Shown one piece after another: positions 46,896 through 55,852 of a DNA stretch of 64,000 bases. The stretch lies in contig NZ_JAERRJ010000008.1 of NCBI RefSeq assembly GCF_016741815.1, positions 398,697-462,696 on the forward strand, given 5' to 3'. Within the stretch, counting starts at the first letter, position 1; every line of letters begins with the position of its first letter. Below the pieces are notes generated by a model. The model saw nothing but the letters and a program-made list of their open reading frames with translations, searched no databases and was not told where the DNA came from. This DNA is from Nocardia acididurans. GTDB lineage: Bacteria > Actinomycetota > Actinomycetes > Mycobacteriales > Mycobacteriaceae. A program made the translations under genes and the position numbers.

Positions 46896-48086
46896 CTATC
46901 CCACCGGTCCGGCGATCAGCGACGCCCGGCCCTGACGCGTCTGCCCGTACGCGTCGGTCCACTGCACGGTCACCGGATCACCGGGGTGGGAGGTATCCAT
47001 CGCGGCGGTCAGCGCGGTCGGCGAATCGATGCCGCGCCCGTTCACCGTGGTGATGACATCGCCCGGCGCGAGGCCCAGCTGTTCGGCGGGCGTGCCCGCC
47101 ACCACCTGCCGCACCACGGCCCCCGCGCCCTGTCCATCGCTGACGGCCGCGCCGAGCAGCGCGGTGGGCCCGATGTGCACGGTGCCGGAGGCTTGCCCGG
47201 TCTCGATATCGTGCGCGATGCTCAGCGCCTGCTGGATCGGGATGGCGAATCCGACGCCGCCGCCCGAACCCAGGCCCTGGAAGCGGTAGCCCGTCGATGC
47301 GGCGGTATCCATGCCGATGACCTCACCGGCGGTGTCGATGAGCGCGCCGCCGGAATCACCGGGCCGGATGTTCGCGGCCACCTGGACGAGTCCGTGCAGC
47401 TGTTCGGCACTGCCCGCCGCGTCGTCACTGGCGGTGATGTCCTGGTTCAGCGCCGTGACCCGGCCGGGCGAGACACTCGGCGCGCCGCCCACGCCACCGG
47501 CATTGCCGATTCCGGCCACCCGGTCACCCACGGCCACCGATCCGGAGTTCCCGATCTTGGCGGTGGGTAGGTCGGAGGCCCCGGACAGCTGCAGCAGCGC
47601 CACATCCTCGGACCGGTCGTAGCCGAGCACGGTGGCCCGGTAGGTCTGCCCGGTGCCGATATCGGTGACGGACAGGTCGGTCGCACCCTCCACCACGTGA
47701 TTGTTGGTGAGCACCTTGCCATCCGAGGTCAGCACGATGCCGGTGCCCGCGGATCCCGCGCCCTGCAGCCCCAGATCGGCGTTGATATCCACCAGTCCCG
47801 GCGCGGCCTGCTGGGCGGCGAGCGAAATATCCTGGAAGTCGGCGGGTTTCGCGGTGGCTGTGGTGGCCGAGGATTGCTGGTGCTCCCCGCCGACGGCAGT
47901 CGCCGCCGCCGCGTTCACCGCGCCGAGCTCGAATCCTATGGAGGCGATGCCGATGGCGAGGGCCACACCGCTCGCCCCGGCCACCCATCGCAGGCCCTTG
48001 CGGTCGAAACGCGGCCTGCGCGGCTCGGGTCCGGACCCGTTTCCGGGCATCTGCGTCTGCTCACCTCGCTGCGGCTGCTGAGTCAT
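46896..48086 (-). CDS. HtrA/PepA-like serine protease with PDZ domain
   Basis: The 396-residue protein has a cytoplasmic basic N-terminus, one membrane helix (VAGASGVALAIGIASIGFELGAV), a trypsin-like domain with the triad in NNHVV, YDRSEDVALL and RPGDSGGALI, and a C-terminal PDZ domain with LGLAPGDVITTVNG. The sequence around GSAGTGIVLTSDGKVLTNNHV resembles M. tuberculosis PepA (Rv0125). It should be anchored and act outside the membrane in protein quality control. Its 3' end is 44 bases from the convergent kinase gene. The ATG at 48086 begins the conserved part. Confidence 0.9.
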   Translation of the reverse strand: MTQQPQRGEQTQMPGNGSGPEPRRPRFDRKGLRWVAGASGVALAIGIASIGFELGAVNAAAATAVGGEHQQSSATTATAKPADFQDISLAAQQAAPGLVDINADLGLQGAGSAGTGIVLTSDGKVLTNNHVVEGATDLSVTDIGTGQTYRATVLGYDRSEDVALLQLSGASDLPTAKIGNSGSVAVGDRVAGIGNAGGVGGAPSVSPGRVTALNQDITASDDAAGSAEQLHGLVQVAANIRPGDSGGALIDTAGEVIGMDTAASTGYRFQGLGSGGGVGFAIPIQQALSIAHDIETGQASGTVHIGPTALLGAAVSDGQGAGAVVRQVVAGTPAEQLGLAPGDVITTVNGRGIDSPTALTAAMDTSHPGDPVTVQWTDAYGQTRQGRASLIAGPVG

Positions 48087-48160
48087 GTTGACCAGACAAG
48101 CCGAGTCTGCTGAGAAGTTGCTGATGCCCGCCCACGGCTTTTGCTGATAGCTCGGCAAGG

Positions 48161-49450
48161 CTACGTCGGGACGATCAGCCCCGCGAGATGGTCGTGCGCG
48201 ACGTGCGCGTGCAGCCGCACACCCGTGACCAGCGTGTCGTCGTCGACGTAGAAGTGCGGATTGTGGTTCATGAACATGCCACGCCCGCCCGGGGTGGGAA
48301 CAGGCACGCCGGCGACGAGATCCAGTTGGACGTCCTGCACGCCGAGGGTCACATACAGTCCGCCGTACCTGTTGACGAACTCCGAGACGTCGTCATATCC
48401 GAGGGTGGGTGGAATCGGCAGCACCCGCTCGGCCCCCGCGACCCGGCGGAAGGTCGGCAACGCGGGATCCATCCACTCCTGGAGATTGCGGACGGCGGGC
48501 ACATCCTGCAGATAGTCGACGGCCGCCGCACAGTTGTAGGCCTGCGCGGTATGCGTGGCCAGGGTCGCCAACCGCTGCTGCACCTGCGCCATATCGGTTT
48601 CGACGGTGCAGCGGATGGTGCCCCACAGCGTCACCTGCTGCCCGATGATGTTGAACCGGCCCACGTCCTGCACATGCCCGATGGTGACGGTGACCGGGTC
48701 GAAAGCATTGAGCTGCCGGTAGATCTGGCCGATGCCGGTCAGGATCGCGCCCGCCGCGGGCATGGGGTCGATGCCCATCCACGGGGTGGAGCCGTGCACC
48801 TGCTGACCGGTGATCACGATCTTCACCAGGCAGGACGCGCCGAACTGGTTGCCGACGCGATACCCGATGCAGCCCTTGGGAAGTGGCACCACATGGAATC
48901 CGAAGACCATACTCGGCGCGGGATTCTCGAGCGCGTTCTCCGCGAGCATCGCGCTCGCGCCGCCCCGCTCGTCCACCGGCGGGCCCTCCTCGGCGGGCTG
49001 GAACACGAAAAGCACTGTGCCGGGCAGTTCTTCACGCGCTCCCGCGAGCACGGTGGCCGCGCCCATGAGCATCGCGGTGTGGGCGTCGTGCCCGCAGGCG
49101 TGCGAGACCGGGAACGGGCCGCCGGGATAGTCCTCGTCCACCACCTGCGAGGCGAATGGCACGCCGCACAGATCCGGCACGGGCAGGGCGTCGGTGTCCG
49201 CCCGCAACGCGATGATCCGGTCGCCGGGGCGACCGCCCTTCAGCACCCCCACCACGCCGTGCCCGGCGATCCCGGTCCGCACCTCGTCCAGTTTCAGGTC
49301 GGTGAGATGGTCGGCGACGAGTGTCGCGGTGTTCGATTCCCGATTCGACAGTTCGGGATGCTGGTGCAGATGCCGCCGCCAGGCCACCACCTGGTCGGCC
49401 ACCTGCTGCGCGCGGGAATCCAGTTCGCCGTAGATCGCATCGGTGCTCAT
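48161..49450 (-). CDS. M20 family amidohydrolase/peptidase
   Basis: The 429-residue enzyme is an M20D-type metallohydrolase. The metal and catalytic motifs are SHACGHDAHT, FQPAEEG and GFHVVPLPKG, and MNHNPHFYVDDD near the C-terminus. A dimerisation lid includes QQVHGSTPW. It is clearly different from the M20 enzyme at 1194-2447. The ATG at 49450 has GGAG 7 bases upstream, within the leading codons of an alternative start at 49462. It may deacylate N-acyl amino acids or aminoacyl amides; the substrate is unknown. The protease gene lies downstream in the same orientation. Confidence 0.87.
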   Translation of the reverse strand: MSTDAIYGELDSRAQQVADQVVAWRRHLHQHPELSNRESNTATLVADHLTDLKLDEVRTGIAGHGVVGVLKGGRPGDRIIALRADTDALPVPDLCGVPFASQVVDEDYPGGPFPVSHACGHDAHTAMLMGAATVLAGAREELPGTVLFVFQPAEEGPPVDERGGASAMLAENALENPAPSMVFGFHVVPLPKGCIGYRVGNQFGASCLVKIVITGQQVHGSTPWMGIDPMPAAGAILTGIGQIYRQLNAFDPVTVTIGHVQDVGRFNIIGQQVTLWGTIRCTVETDMAQVQQRLATLATHTAQAYNCAAAVDYLQDVPAVRNLQEWMDPALPTFRRVAGAERVLPIPPTLGYDDVSEFVNRYGGLYVTLGVQDVQLDLVAGVPVPTPGGRGMFMNHNPHFYVDDDTLVTGVRLHAHVAHDHLAGLIVPT

Positions 49451-49540
49451 CAGGAACTCCATTCCATGGGTTACCTTGGCGCATGACCTCGCGAGGATGA
49501 ATGCTCACACCTCTGCCACGGTAGCCCCTAGGTCGCCTGC

Positions 49541-50944
49541 TCACCGCGACCACGCTGCGGCCTGCTCGCTGAGCTCGGGAAAGCAGCGTTCCAGCAGTTC
49601 GAGCATGATCGCGGGTGCGGTGGACGCGCCCGGTGACGCGCCCAGCAGTCCCGCGATGGTGCCGTCCGCGCCGGTGACCAGTTCCGTTCCGAAGGTCAGC
49701 ACCCCGACTCGCCGGGGATCCGGTATCACCAGCTGCGCCCGCTGACCGGCTTGGATCAGCTCCCAGTCGGCTGGATCCGCACCCGGGTAGAACCGTTGCA
49801 GCGCAGCGAATTTGCGGGTGCGCGTGGCGAGCAGCTGCCCGATCAGATAGCCGACGAGTCCGAGATTCTGGACGGCCGCGGCGAGCAGGACCACCAGATT
49901 GCGCCGGCGCAGCGTGGTGAACAGGTCGATGCGGCGGCCGTGCTTCAACAGTCTCGTGCTGAAAGTGGCGTAGGGGCCGAACAGCAACGATTCCTCTCCA
50001 CCGACGACACGTTTGTCCAAGTGCGGCACCGACATCGGCGGTGCGCCGAGTGCGGCCTGGCCGTAGATCTTCGCGTCGTGCCGCGCCACCAGTTCCGGAT
50101 CGGCGGTCCGCAGGAACTGCGCGCCGAACGGAAACACCGCATAACCGCGCACCTCGGGAATTCCGGCCCGCTGCAACAGTTTCAACGCGTACCCGCCCGC
50201 GCCGACGAAGACGAATCGAGCCCGGACCGTGAACCGCGCGTCGGTGTTCCGGTCCCGCCCGGTCACCGTCCAGATCCCGTCGGTGTCGCGGCGCAGTCCG
50301 GTCACCTCCCGGCCGAGCCGGATCCGTGCCCCGGCGGCGCACATGGTGGCGGCCAGCGCGCGGGTCAGCGCCCCGAAGTCGATATCGGTGCCGCCCTCGT
50401 AGCGGGTCGCCGCCATGGGCTCACCGGGTGCGCGGCCCGCCATGACCAACGGAGCCCATTCGGCGATGACCGCGGGATCCTCGGTGTATCGCATATCCGC
50501 GAACAACGGTAGCGCGCACAAGGTTTCGAACCTGCGGCGTAGGTAGGCGACGTCACGTTCACCGAAGACCACATCCATGTGCGGCGTCGGATTGACGACA
50601 GTCGCCGAGTCCGCGCTATCCCCCGCCTCCACGAGCTCCGCCCAGAACCGGCGGGACAGCTGGAACATCTCGGCGACCTGTACCGCCTTGGCCGGGTCGT
50701 CGGGATCGGGCATGTAGTTCAGTTCGCACAGGCCCGAATGCCCGGTTCCCGCATTGTTCCACGGGTTCGAACTCTCCTGCGCGATATCCCCGAGCCGCTC
50801 GAACAGCACCATCGACCGATCCGGCCGCAGTCTGGCCAGCATGGCCCCGAGCGTGGCCGACATGATGCCGCCGCCGATCAGGACGGTATCGATAATCTGC
50901 TGTGCGTCATCGGCTTTCGTGATCCGTGCGGAATGATTCGCCAT
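49541..50944 (-). CDS. mqo: Malate:quinone oxidoreductase
   Basis: The 467-residue flavoprotein has the N-terminal FAD-binding VLIGGGIMSATLGAML, the NNAGTGHSGLCELNY motif that is characteristic of Mqo, and GEESLLFGPYATFSTR and LVTGADGTIAGLLGASPGAS in the C-terminal half. It oxidises malate to oxaloacetate at the inner face of the membrane, passing electrons to menaquinone. The ATG at 50944 follows GGGAGG by 9 bases. A divergent LysR gene lies 90 bases away, suggesting regulation, which is not the usual mqo setting. Confidence 0.95.
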   Translation of the reverse strand: MANHSARITKADDAQQIIDTVLIGGGIMSATLGAMLARLRPDRSMVLFERLGDIAQESSNPWNNAGTGHSGLCELNYMPDPDDPAKAVQVAEMFQLSRRFWAELVEAGDSADSATVVNPTPHMDVVFGERDVAYLRRRFETLCALPLFADMRYTEDPAVIAEWAPLVMAGRAPGEPMAATRYEGGTDIDFGALTRALAATMCAAGARIRLGREVTGLRRDTDGIWTVTGRDRNTDARFTVRARFVFVGAGGYALKLLQRAGIPEVRGYAVFPFGAQFLRTADPELVARHDAKIYGQAALGAPPMSVPHLDKRVVGGEESLLFGPYATFSTRLLKHGRRIDLFTTLRRRNLVVLLAAAVQNLGLVGYLIGQLLATRTRKFAALQRFYPGADPADWELIQAGQRAQLVIPDPRRVGVLTFGTELVTGADGTIAGLLGASPGASTAPAIMLELLERCFPELSEQAAAWSR

Positions 50945-51024
50945 GCTGATGCCTCCCCGGTGTGGTGTCGAGGTCATCGTCACGCCGGATGAACTCATCC
51001 GTCTACTAGCAGTTCCGGCGGATT

Positions 51025-51044
51025 ATCATCCAGATATGGATGAT
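51025..51044. promoter_or_regulatory. Dyad overlapping the LysR start codon
   Basis: ATCATCC (51025-51031) and GGATGAT (51038-51044) form a perfect seven-base inverted repeat around AGATAT. The LysR ATG at 51036 lies inside the element. This position would suit autorepression, or activation of the divergent mqo gene by LysR. Confidence 0.45.
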
Positions 51045-51923
51045 TCGCCCTCGGCCCAGGTGGAGGCGCTCGCACCACTGCTGGCCGCATTCGACGCGGC
51101 CGCCGATGCGGGGCACATCACACGGGCCGCGCAGCGGCTGGGTGTGCCGCAGTCGTCACTGAGCCGCCGATTGAAGGCGGTGGAGAAAACGGTTGGGGTG
51201 CAGTTGTTTCAACCGGTCGGGCGGGGCATCGCGCTCACGCCCGCGGGCCGGGAACTGTTCGGCCGGACCCGTGATCTGGTCCGGGCGCTCGATGACGCCG
51301 TGAGCGTGGTGCGCAGCAATGCCGACCCCGACAGTGGGCTGGTGCGGTTCGGTTTCCCGCTCACCCTCGGCCCGGTCAGCATTCCGGCGCTGCTGGCCGA
51401 CTTCCATGCCGCCGCGCCCCGCATCCGGCTGCACCTGGTGCAGGCGCACGGTGAGGCGCTGGCAGATATGGTGCGAGACGGTCGACTGGACCTGGCGGTC
51501 ATGATACCGCCGCCCGCCGATCTACCGTCGATTGTGCTGGGCCGCCAGGCGATTCACCTCTATGCCGCCCCCGCGCATCCCCTCGCCGCGCGTGATGCGG
51601 TGGACCTCACGGAGCTGGCGGGCGAGTCGTTCATCGCGAATCCGCCCAGCTATCACCTGCGCCGTCTGCTCGATTCCTGGTGCGCCGAGGCCGGTTACGT
51701 TCCGGAGGTGGTTTTCGAGATCACCGAGTTCGACACCCTCCGCGCCCTCGTGGCGCACGGCCTCGGCATCGCACTACTGCCCGAACCCGAGACACCACAC
51801 CCTCAGCTGCGCCGAATTCCCCTGCGCACCGGGCGTTCCCGCGAGATCGGGCTCGCCACCGGCAACCACCGCCCGACGCCCGCGGTGTCTCGCCTGCACG
51901 AGTTCATCGCGACAAGGGTGTAG
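51036..51923 (+). CDS. LysR-family transcriptional regulator
   Basis: The 295-residue protein has the LysR HTH (HITRAAQRLGVPQSSLSRRLKAVEKTVGVQLF, about residues 28-59) and a periplasmic-binding-like effector domain (VRFGFPLTLGPVSIPALLADFHAAAPRIRLHL, LAVMIPPP, VAHGLGIALLPE). The ATG at 51036 was chosen since the HTH starts normally there. It is divergent from mqo and its promoter region is shared with it. The effector is unknown, though a TCA-cycle acid would fit the neighbour. Confidence 0.85.
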   Translation: MDDSPSAQVEALAPLLAAFDAAADAGHITRAAQRLGVPQSSLSRRLKAVEKTVGVQLFQPVGRGIALTPAGRELFGRTRDLVRALDDAVSVVRSNADPDSGLVRFGFPLTLGPVSIPALLADFHAAAPRIRLHLVQAHGEALADMVRDGRLDLAVMIPPPADLPSIVLGRQAIHLYAAPAHPLAARDAVDLTELAGESFIANPPSYHLRRLLDSWCAEAGYVPEVVFEITEFDTLRALVAHGLGIALLPEPETPHPQLRRIPLRTGRSREIGLATGNHRPTPAVSRLHEFIATRV

Positions 51924-51991
51924 CTGGCCGCACCCCGGTTCGGGAGTTCGCACTGGTGACCCGCTGTGGCGCGGGACGGTGGAATCGGGGG

Positions 51992-52834
51992 GTGGTCGAT
52001 GAACAGGTACGGGAACGTCCGGTCGCGGTGGCGAATCCGGTGGGGGTGACGGCATTCTTGATGATCGCGTTCGGGGTGTCCTGGGCGTGGTTGCTGTGTG
52101 CCGTGGTGTGGCTGGGGTTCTCGGTGGTGAATCCGATTGTCCAGTTGCCGATGGGGATGGCGCCCGCGATGGCGGCGGTGGTCGTCCGGCGGTGGGTGAC
52201 CGGGGAGGGGTTCGCGGATTCCGGGTCGGCGCTGCGGTTCCGGGAGAATCGACGGTGGTTCGCGGCGGCCTGGCTGGGTCCGGTCGGCCTGACCGCGGCC
52301 AGTTTCGCGGTGGCGGTGGCCGCGGGTGTGTGGCACGTGGACTGGGGAGTGCCGGCCCTGGGGCTGCTGCCCGTCCTGCTGATCGCGGTGATCGTGCTGA
52401 TGCCGATCTACTGGGGCGAGGAGTTCGGCTGGACGAGTTATCTACGGCCGCGGCTGTTTCCGGGACGTCCGCTCGCCTCCGTCGTAGCCACCGGCCTCAT
52501 CTGGGCGGTGTGGCACTTCCCGCTGGCGTTCGTCGGCTACGTGCACTTCGGCAATACCGCTGTGGGACTGGCCATCTGGACCGTCTCGTTCCTGGGCCAG
52601 GAGGTGATCCTGGCGTGGCTGTATCTGCGCAGCGGCAGTATCTGGACCGCGAGCCTGGCGCACGCGGGCAACAATATGGTGCTTTCGCTGCTGATCGGCG
52701 AGTTGATGGCTGAGCGGGTGGGCGACACCATGGTCACCGCCCTGCTGGGTGCGCCGATCGCGGCGGTGGCGGTGTGGCTGGTGGCCACCGGGCGGCTCGG
52801 CCGGGCTGCCGCCGCGGCCGAGTCCACCCGGTAG
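51992..52834 (+). CDS. CPBP-family intramembrane metalloprotease
   Basis: The 280-residue protein has about eight hydrophobic helices and the CPBP (CAAX protease/bacteriocin-processing) motifs: EEFGW in YWGEEFGWTSYLRPRL, the conserved His in WAVWHFPLA, and HAGNN near the end. These Glu/His residues form the active site within the membrane. Family members process prenylated or bacteriocin-like substrates or provide immunity. The GTG start at 51992 is my choice; the upstream in-frame GTG at 51956 is possible. No bacteriocin gene is adjacent. Confidence 0.83.
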   Translation: MVDEQVRERPVAVANPVGVTAFLMIAFGVSWAWLLCAVVWLGFSVVNPIVQLPMGMAPAMAAVVVRRWVTGEGFADSGSALRFRENRRWFAAAWLGPVGLTAASFAVAVAAGVWHVDWGVPALGLLPVLLIAVIVLMPIYWGEEFGWTSYLRPRLFPGRPLASVVATGLIWAVWHFPLAFVGYVHFGNTAVGLAIWTVSFLGQEVILAWLYLRSGSIWTASLAHAGNNMVLSLLIGELMAERVGDTMVTALLGAPIAAVAVWLVATGRLGRAAAAAESTR

Positions 52835-52855
52835 CGCACCGGATGTCGCGAATTA

Positions 52856-53431
52856 CTAGACGTTGACGCCGAAGTCGCGAGCGATACCCGTCAGGCCCGA
52901 GGCGTAGCCCTGGCCGATGGCACGGAACTTCCACTCCGCGCCGTTGCGGTACAGCTCGCCGAAGACCATGGCGGTCTCGGTGGAGGCGTCCTCGGACAGG
53001 TCGTAGCGGGCGAGCTCGGTGCCGTTGGCGCGGTCGACAACCCGGATGTAGGCGTTGCGGACCTGGCCGAAGCTCTGGCCACGGGTGTCGGCGTCGTACA
53101 CCGAGACCGGGAAGATGATGGACTCGATGGTGGGCGGGGTGGCGGCCAGGTCGACATTGATGACCTCGTCGTCGCCCTCACCCTCGCCGGTGCGGTTGTC
53201 GCCGGCGTGCTCGATGGAGCCCTCCGGGGACTTCTTGTTGTTGAAGAACACGAAGTGCGCATCCGAGACGACCTTCTTGTCGCCGCCCAGCGCGATGGCG
53301 CTGGCGTCCAGGTCGAAGTCGGCGCCGGTGGTGGTGCGCAGATCCCAGCCCAGGCCGACCGCCACCGCGGTCAGACCGGGAGCCGCCTTCGTCAGCGAGA
53401 CGTTGCCGCCCTTGGTCAGACTGACACCCAT
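52856..53431 (-). CDS. TerD-family calcium-binding stress protein
   Basis: The 191-residue protein is of standard TerD length. It begins MGVSLTKGGNVSLTKAAP and has the calcium-site acids in DFDLDASAIAL and GEGEGDDEVINVDL, plus VYDADTRGQSFGQVRNAYIRVV and a C-terminal AIGQGY. TerD-type proteins are linked to tellurite, phage and general stress responses and are often found in sets. Here only one is present in the window. AAAGGAGAGAG is a strong ribosome-binding site. A hairpin at 53521-53553 separates it from the MFS gene upstream. Confidence 0.92.
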   Translation of the reverse strand: MGVSLTKGGNVSLTKAAPGLTAVAVGLGWDLRTTTGADFDLDASAIALGGDKKVVSDAHFVFFNNKKSPEGSIEHAGDNRTGEGEGDDEVINVDLAATPPTIESIIFPVSVYDADTRGQSFGQVRNAYIRVVDRANGTELARYDLSEDASTETAMVFGELYRNGAEWKFRAIGQGYASGLTGIARDFGVNV

Positions 53432-53520
53432 AGATCTCTCTCCTTTGTGATCATCATTCCGACGGCTGTGCTCCGCCCCCGGTATTCCACCAAGCAGTCT
53501 GCCAGGTCGGACCAACCGGT

Positions 53521-53553
53521 GTGCTGGAGTGCGCTATTCGCGCAGCCCAGCAC
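53521..53553 (-). terminator. Hairpin between the MFS gene and terD-like gene
   Basis: GTGCTGG (53521-53527) pairs with CCAGCAC (53547-53553), and after a 2x2 internal loop TGCGC pairs with GCGCA around TATTC. It sits about 92 bases downstream of the MFS stop and 90 bases before the terD-like start, in the same leftward orientation. It probably ends the MFS transcript. Confidence 0.5.
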
Positions 53554-53644
53554 GCTCGAGGGTGGTGCGGGCGCCCACCGGTTCCGGAGACCGACAGCCG
53601 CACGCCCGCCGGAACCCGCAGTGTGCGACCTGCCGGATCCGGTT

Positions 53645-55072
53645 TCAGTTGTGCTGGGCCGCACTCGCTTTCTTCGGGATCAGCGCGGCCAGCACACCGG
53701 CGGCCAGGGCCGCGCCCGCCGCCAGCACCATGACGATGCGGAAGGCGTTCTGCGCGGGCAGTTCGACAGGGCCGAGCGTCATGGTGAGCTGGGCCAGGAT
53801 CACGCCCGCCACCGCGCTGGCCACCGAGGTGCCGATGGCGCGCATGAGGGTGTTGAGGGCATTGGCGGCGGCGGTCTCGGTCACCGGTACGGCGGACATG
53901 ATCAGGGCCGGGATCGCACCGTAGGCCAGGCCAATGCCCGCACCGATGACGCACGACATGAGCACCAGACCCCAGATGCTGGACATCAATTCGAGCCCCA
54001 GGCCGTAGCCTGCCGCCACCACCAGCGCACCGATCAGCAGTGCGACGCGCGGGCCGCGGGCGGCGGAGATGCGGGCCGAGAACGGGGCGGCGATCATCAT
54101 GACCAGACCGGAGGGCGCCATCACCAGGCCGACGCTCATCATGGAGCGGCCCAGGCCATAGCCCGTCGCCTCGGGCAGCTGCAGCACCTGCGGAATCACC
54201 AGGGACTGGGCGAACATGGCGAATCCGAAGACCGCCGACGCGATATTGGTGAGCAGCACCTGCTTTCGCAGGGTGGTGCGCAGATCCACCAGGGGCTCGG
54301 CCACTTTCAGCTCCCAGCGGCCCCATACCGGCAGTGCGACGGCGGCCGCGGCGAACAGGCCGAGGGTGAGCGCGCTCCCCCATCCCCAGCTCGCGCCCTT
54401 GGACACCGCGAGCAGCAGGCAGATCAGCGCCGCCGAAAGCAGCAGTGCGCCAAGGGCGTCGAAGCGACCACCGGTGCGCTGCGCGGATTCCGGTACCAGG
54501 GCCACCACCAGAACAGTGACCACCGCGCCCAGCGCCGCCGACGTCCAGAACAGCACATGCCAGTCGGTGTGCTCGGCCAGGAACGCGGCCGCGGGCAGCC
54601 CCAGCGCGCCGCCGACGCCGAGGGACGCGCTCATCAGCGCGGTTGCCGCCGCCAGCCGTTCGACCGGGAGTTCGTCGCGCATGATGCTGATACCCAACGG
54701 GATCACGCCCGCGGCCATCCCCTGCAGGGCACGCCCGCACACCATCGGCACCAGACTGTCGCTCACCGCGCACAGGGTCGATCCGGCGACCAGCAGCACC
54801 AGGCTCACCAGCAGCATGCGGCGTTTGCCGTACATATCGCCGAGCCGTCCGGCCACCGGCGTGGCGACGGCACCGGCCAGCAGGGTCGCGGTGATCGCCC
54901 ACGAGGCGTCGGCCGCCGAGGCGCCGAGCAGGTGCGGCAGTTGCGGGATCAGGGGGATGACGAGGGTCTGCATGAGCGAGACCACGATTCCGGCCGCGGC
55001 CAGCACGCCGACGATCACGGTACTGCTGCGCGGCGGCGTGGAAACCCCGGTTTCGGTGGTGACTGTGGACAT
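53645..55072 (-). CDS. MFS efflux transporter (DHA2-like)
   Basis: The 475-residue protein has about fourteen hydrophobic helices. The N-terminal half carries the MFS loop motif GRLGDMYGKRRML and the helix-4 GRALQGMAAGVIPLGISIMRD, and motif C is in SASLGVGGALGLPAAA. This is the layout of DHA2-type proton-driven drug exporters. A divergent TetR gene and an intervening nested palindrome make a standard repressor-pump pair. The ATG at 55072 is preferred; an ATG at 55084 is possible. Confidence 0.88.
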   Translation of the reverse strand: MSTVTTETGVSTPPRSSTVIVGVLAAAGIVVSLMQTLVIPLIPQLPHLLGASAADASWAITATLLAGAVATPVAGRLGDMYGKRRMLLVSLVLLVAGSTLCAVSDSLVPMVCGRALQGMAAGVIPLGISIMRDELPVERLAAATALMSASLGVGGALGLPAAAFLAEHTDWHVLFWTSAALGAVVTVLVVALVPESAQRTGGRFDALGALLLSAALICLLLAVSKGASWGWGSALTLGLFAAAAVALPVWGRWELKVAEPLVDLRTTLRKQVLLTNIASAVFGFAMFAQSLVIPQVLQLPEATGYGLGRSMMSVGLVMAPSGLVMMIAAPFSARISAARGPRVALLIGALVVAAGYGLGLELMSSIWGLVLMSCVIGAGIGLAYGAIPALIMSAVPVTETAAANALNTLMRAIGTSVASAVAGVILAQLTMTLGPVELPAQNAFRIVMVLAAGAALAAGVLAALIPKKASAAQHN

Positions 55073-55084
55073 GGTCGAGTACAT

Positions 55085-55118
55085 TAAAGCGACTGATTGA
55101 ATTCAGTCAACTGCTTTA
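55085..55118. promoter_or_regulatory. Nested palindrome between MFS and TetR genes
   Basis: GACTGA-TTGAAT-TCAGTC (55091-55108) is a perfect inverted repeat. Outer arms TAAAGC (55085-55090) and GCTTTA (55113-55118) form a second, slightly offset dyad around it. The element lies 12 bases upstream of the MFS ATG and in the shared promoter region, so it is the likely operator of the divergent TetR protein. Confidence 0.6.
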
Positions 55119-55174
55119 GAACAGTGGAGGTGCGGCCGTCCGACATGCCGAAATCTGTACGATGTTCCTCAACC

Positions 55175-55849
55175 ATGAGCGGCAAAACAGCGACCTCCAG
55201 CACCCGGGCACCCCGCCCCGACCGGGCCACCAGCACCCGCGAAGCCATCCTGACCGCGGCCGAACAACTCTTCGCCGAACAGGGCGTCTTCGCCATCTCC
55301 AACCGGCAGGTGAGCGAAGCGGCCGGGCAGGGCAACAACGCGGCTGTCGGCTACCACTTCGGCACCAAGGCCGATCTGGTGCGCGCGATCGTCCGCAAGC
55401 ACAACGCCTTCGTCGAGGCCGACCGCGAACGCCTGCTCACCGAATACGCGGGCTCCACGGCCATCCGCGACTGGGTCACCTGCCTGATCCGCCCCACCAC
55501 CGACCATCTCGCCACCCTCGGCAACCCCAGCTACTACGCCCGCTTCTGCGCCCAGGTCATGACCGACCCCACCCTGCGGCCCATCCTCTACACCGAGGCC
55601 CTCACCTCACCCGCCCTGCAGCGCACCCTCGAATCCTGGGACGCCTGCTTCCCCACGCTGCCACCCGAAATCCGCTCACAGCGAAGGGATTTCGGTCGCC
55701 TGCTGCTCGTGCACGGATGCGCCGAATACGAACGCACGCTCGCCGAGGGCTCCCCCACCCCGCACCCCACCTGGCAGGCCTTCGGCGCCAACCTCATCGA
55801 CGCCACCGTGGCCATCTACCAGGCGCCACTCACCCCGGAATCCCGCTGA
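55175..55849 (+). CDS. TetR-family regulator of the divergent MFS pump
   Basis: The 224-residue protein has a TetR HTH (ISNRQVSEAAGQGNNAAVGYHF, about residues 46-67) and a C-terminal domain with the WDACFPTLPPEIRSQRRDFGR segment characteristic of one MFS-pump-linked TetR group. The ATG at 55175 is preferred over earlier in-frame starts because those would place the palindrome inside the gene. It likely represses the pump and itself through the dyad at 55085-55118. Confidence 0.87.
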   Translation: MSGKTATSSTRAPRPDRATSTREAILTAAEQLFAEQGVFAISNRQVSEAAGQGNNAAVGYHFGTKADLVRAIVRKHNAFVEADRERLLTEYAGSTAIRDWVTCLIRPTTDHLATLGNPSYYARFCAQVMTDPTLRPILYTEALTSPALQRTLESWDACFPTLPPEIRSQRRDFGRLLLVHGCAEYERTLAEGSPTPHPTWQAFGANLIDATVAIYQAPLTPESR

Positions 55850-55852
55850 CGG

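Noticed and set aside
52856..53431. Tellurite-resistance operon
   Set aside because: Only one TerD-like gene is present, without TerB, TerC or TerZ partners, so a dedicated operon is not supported.
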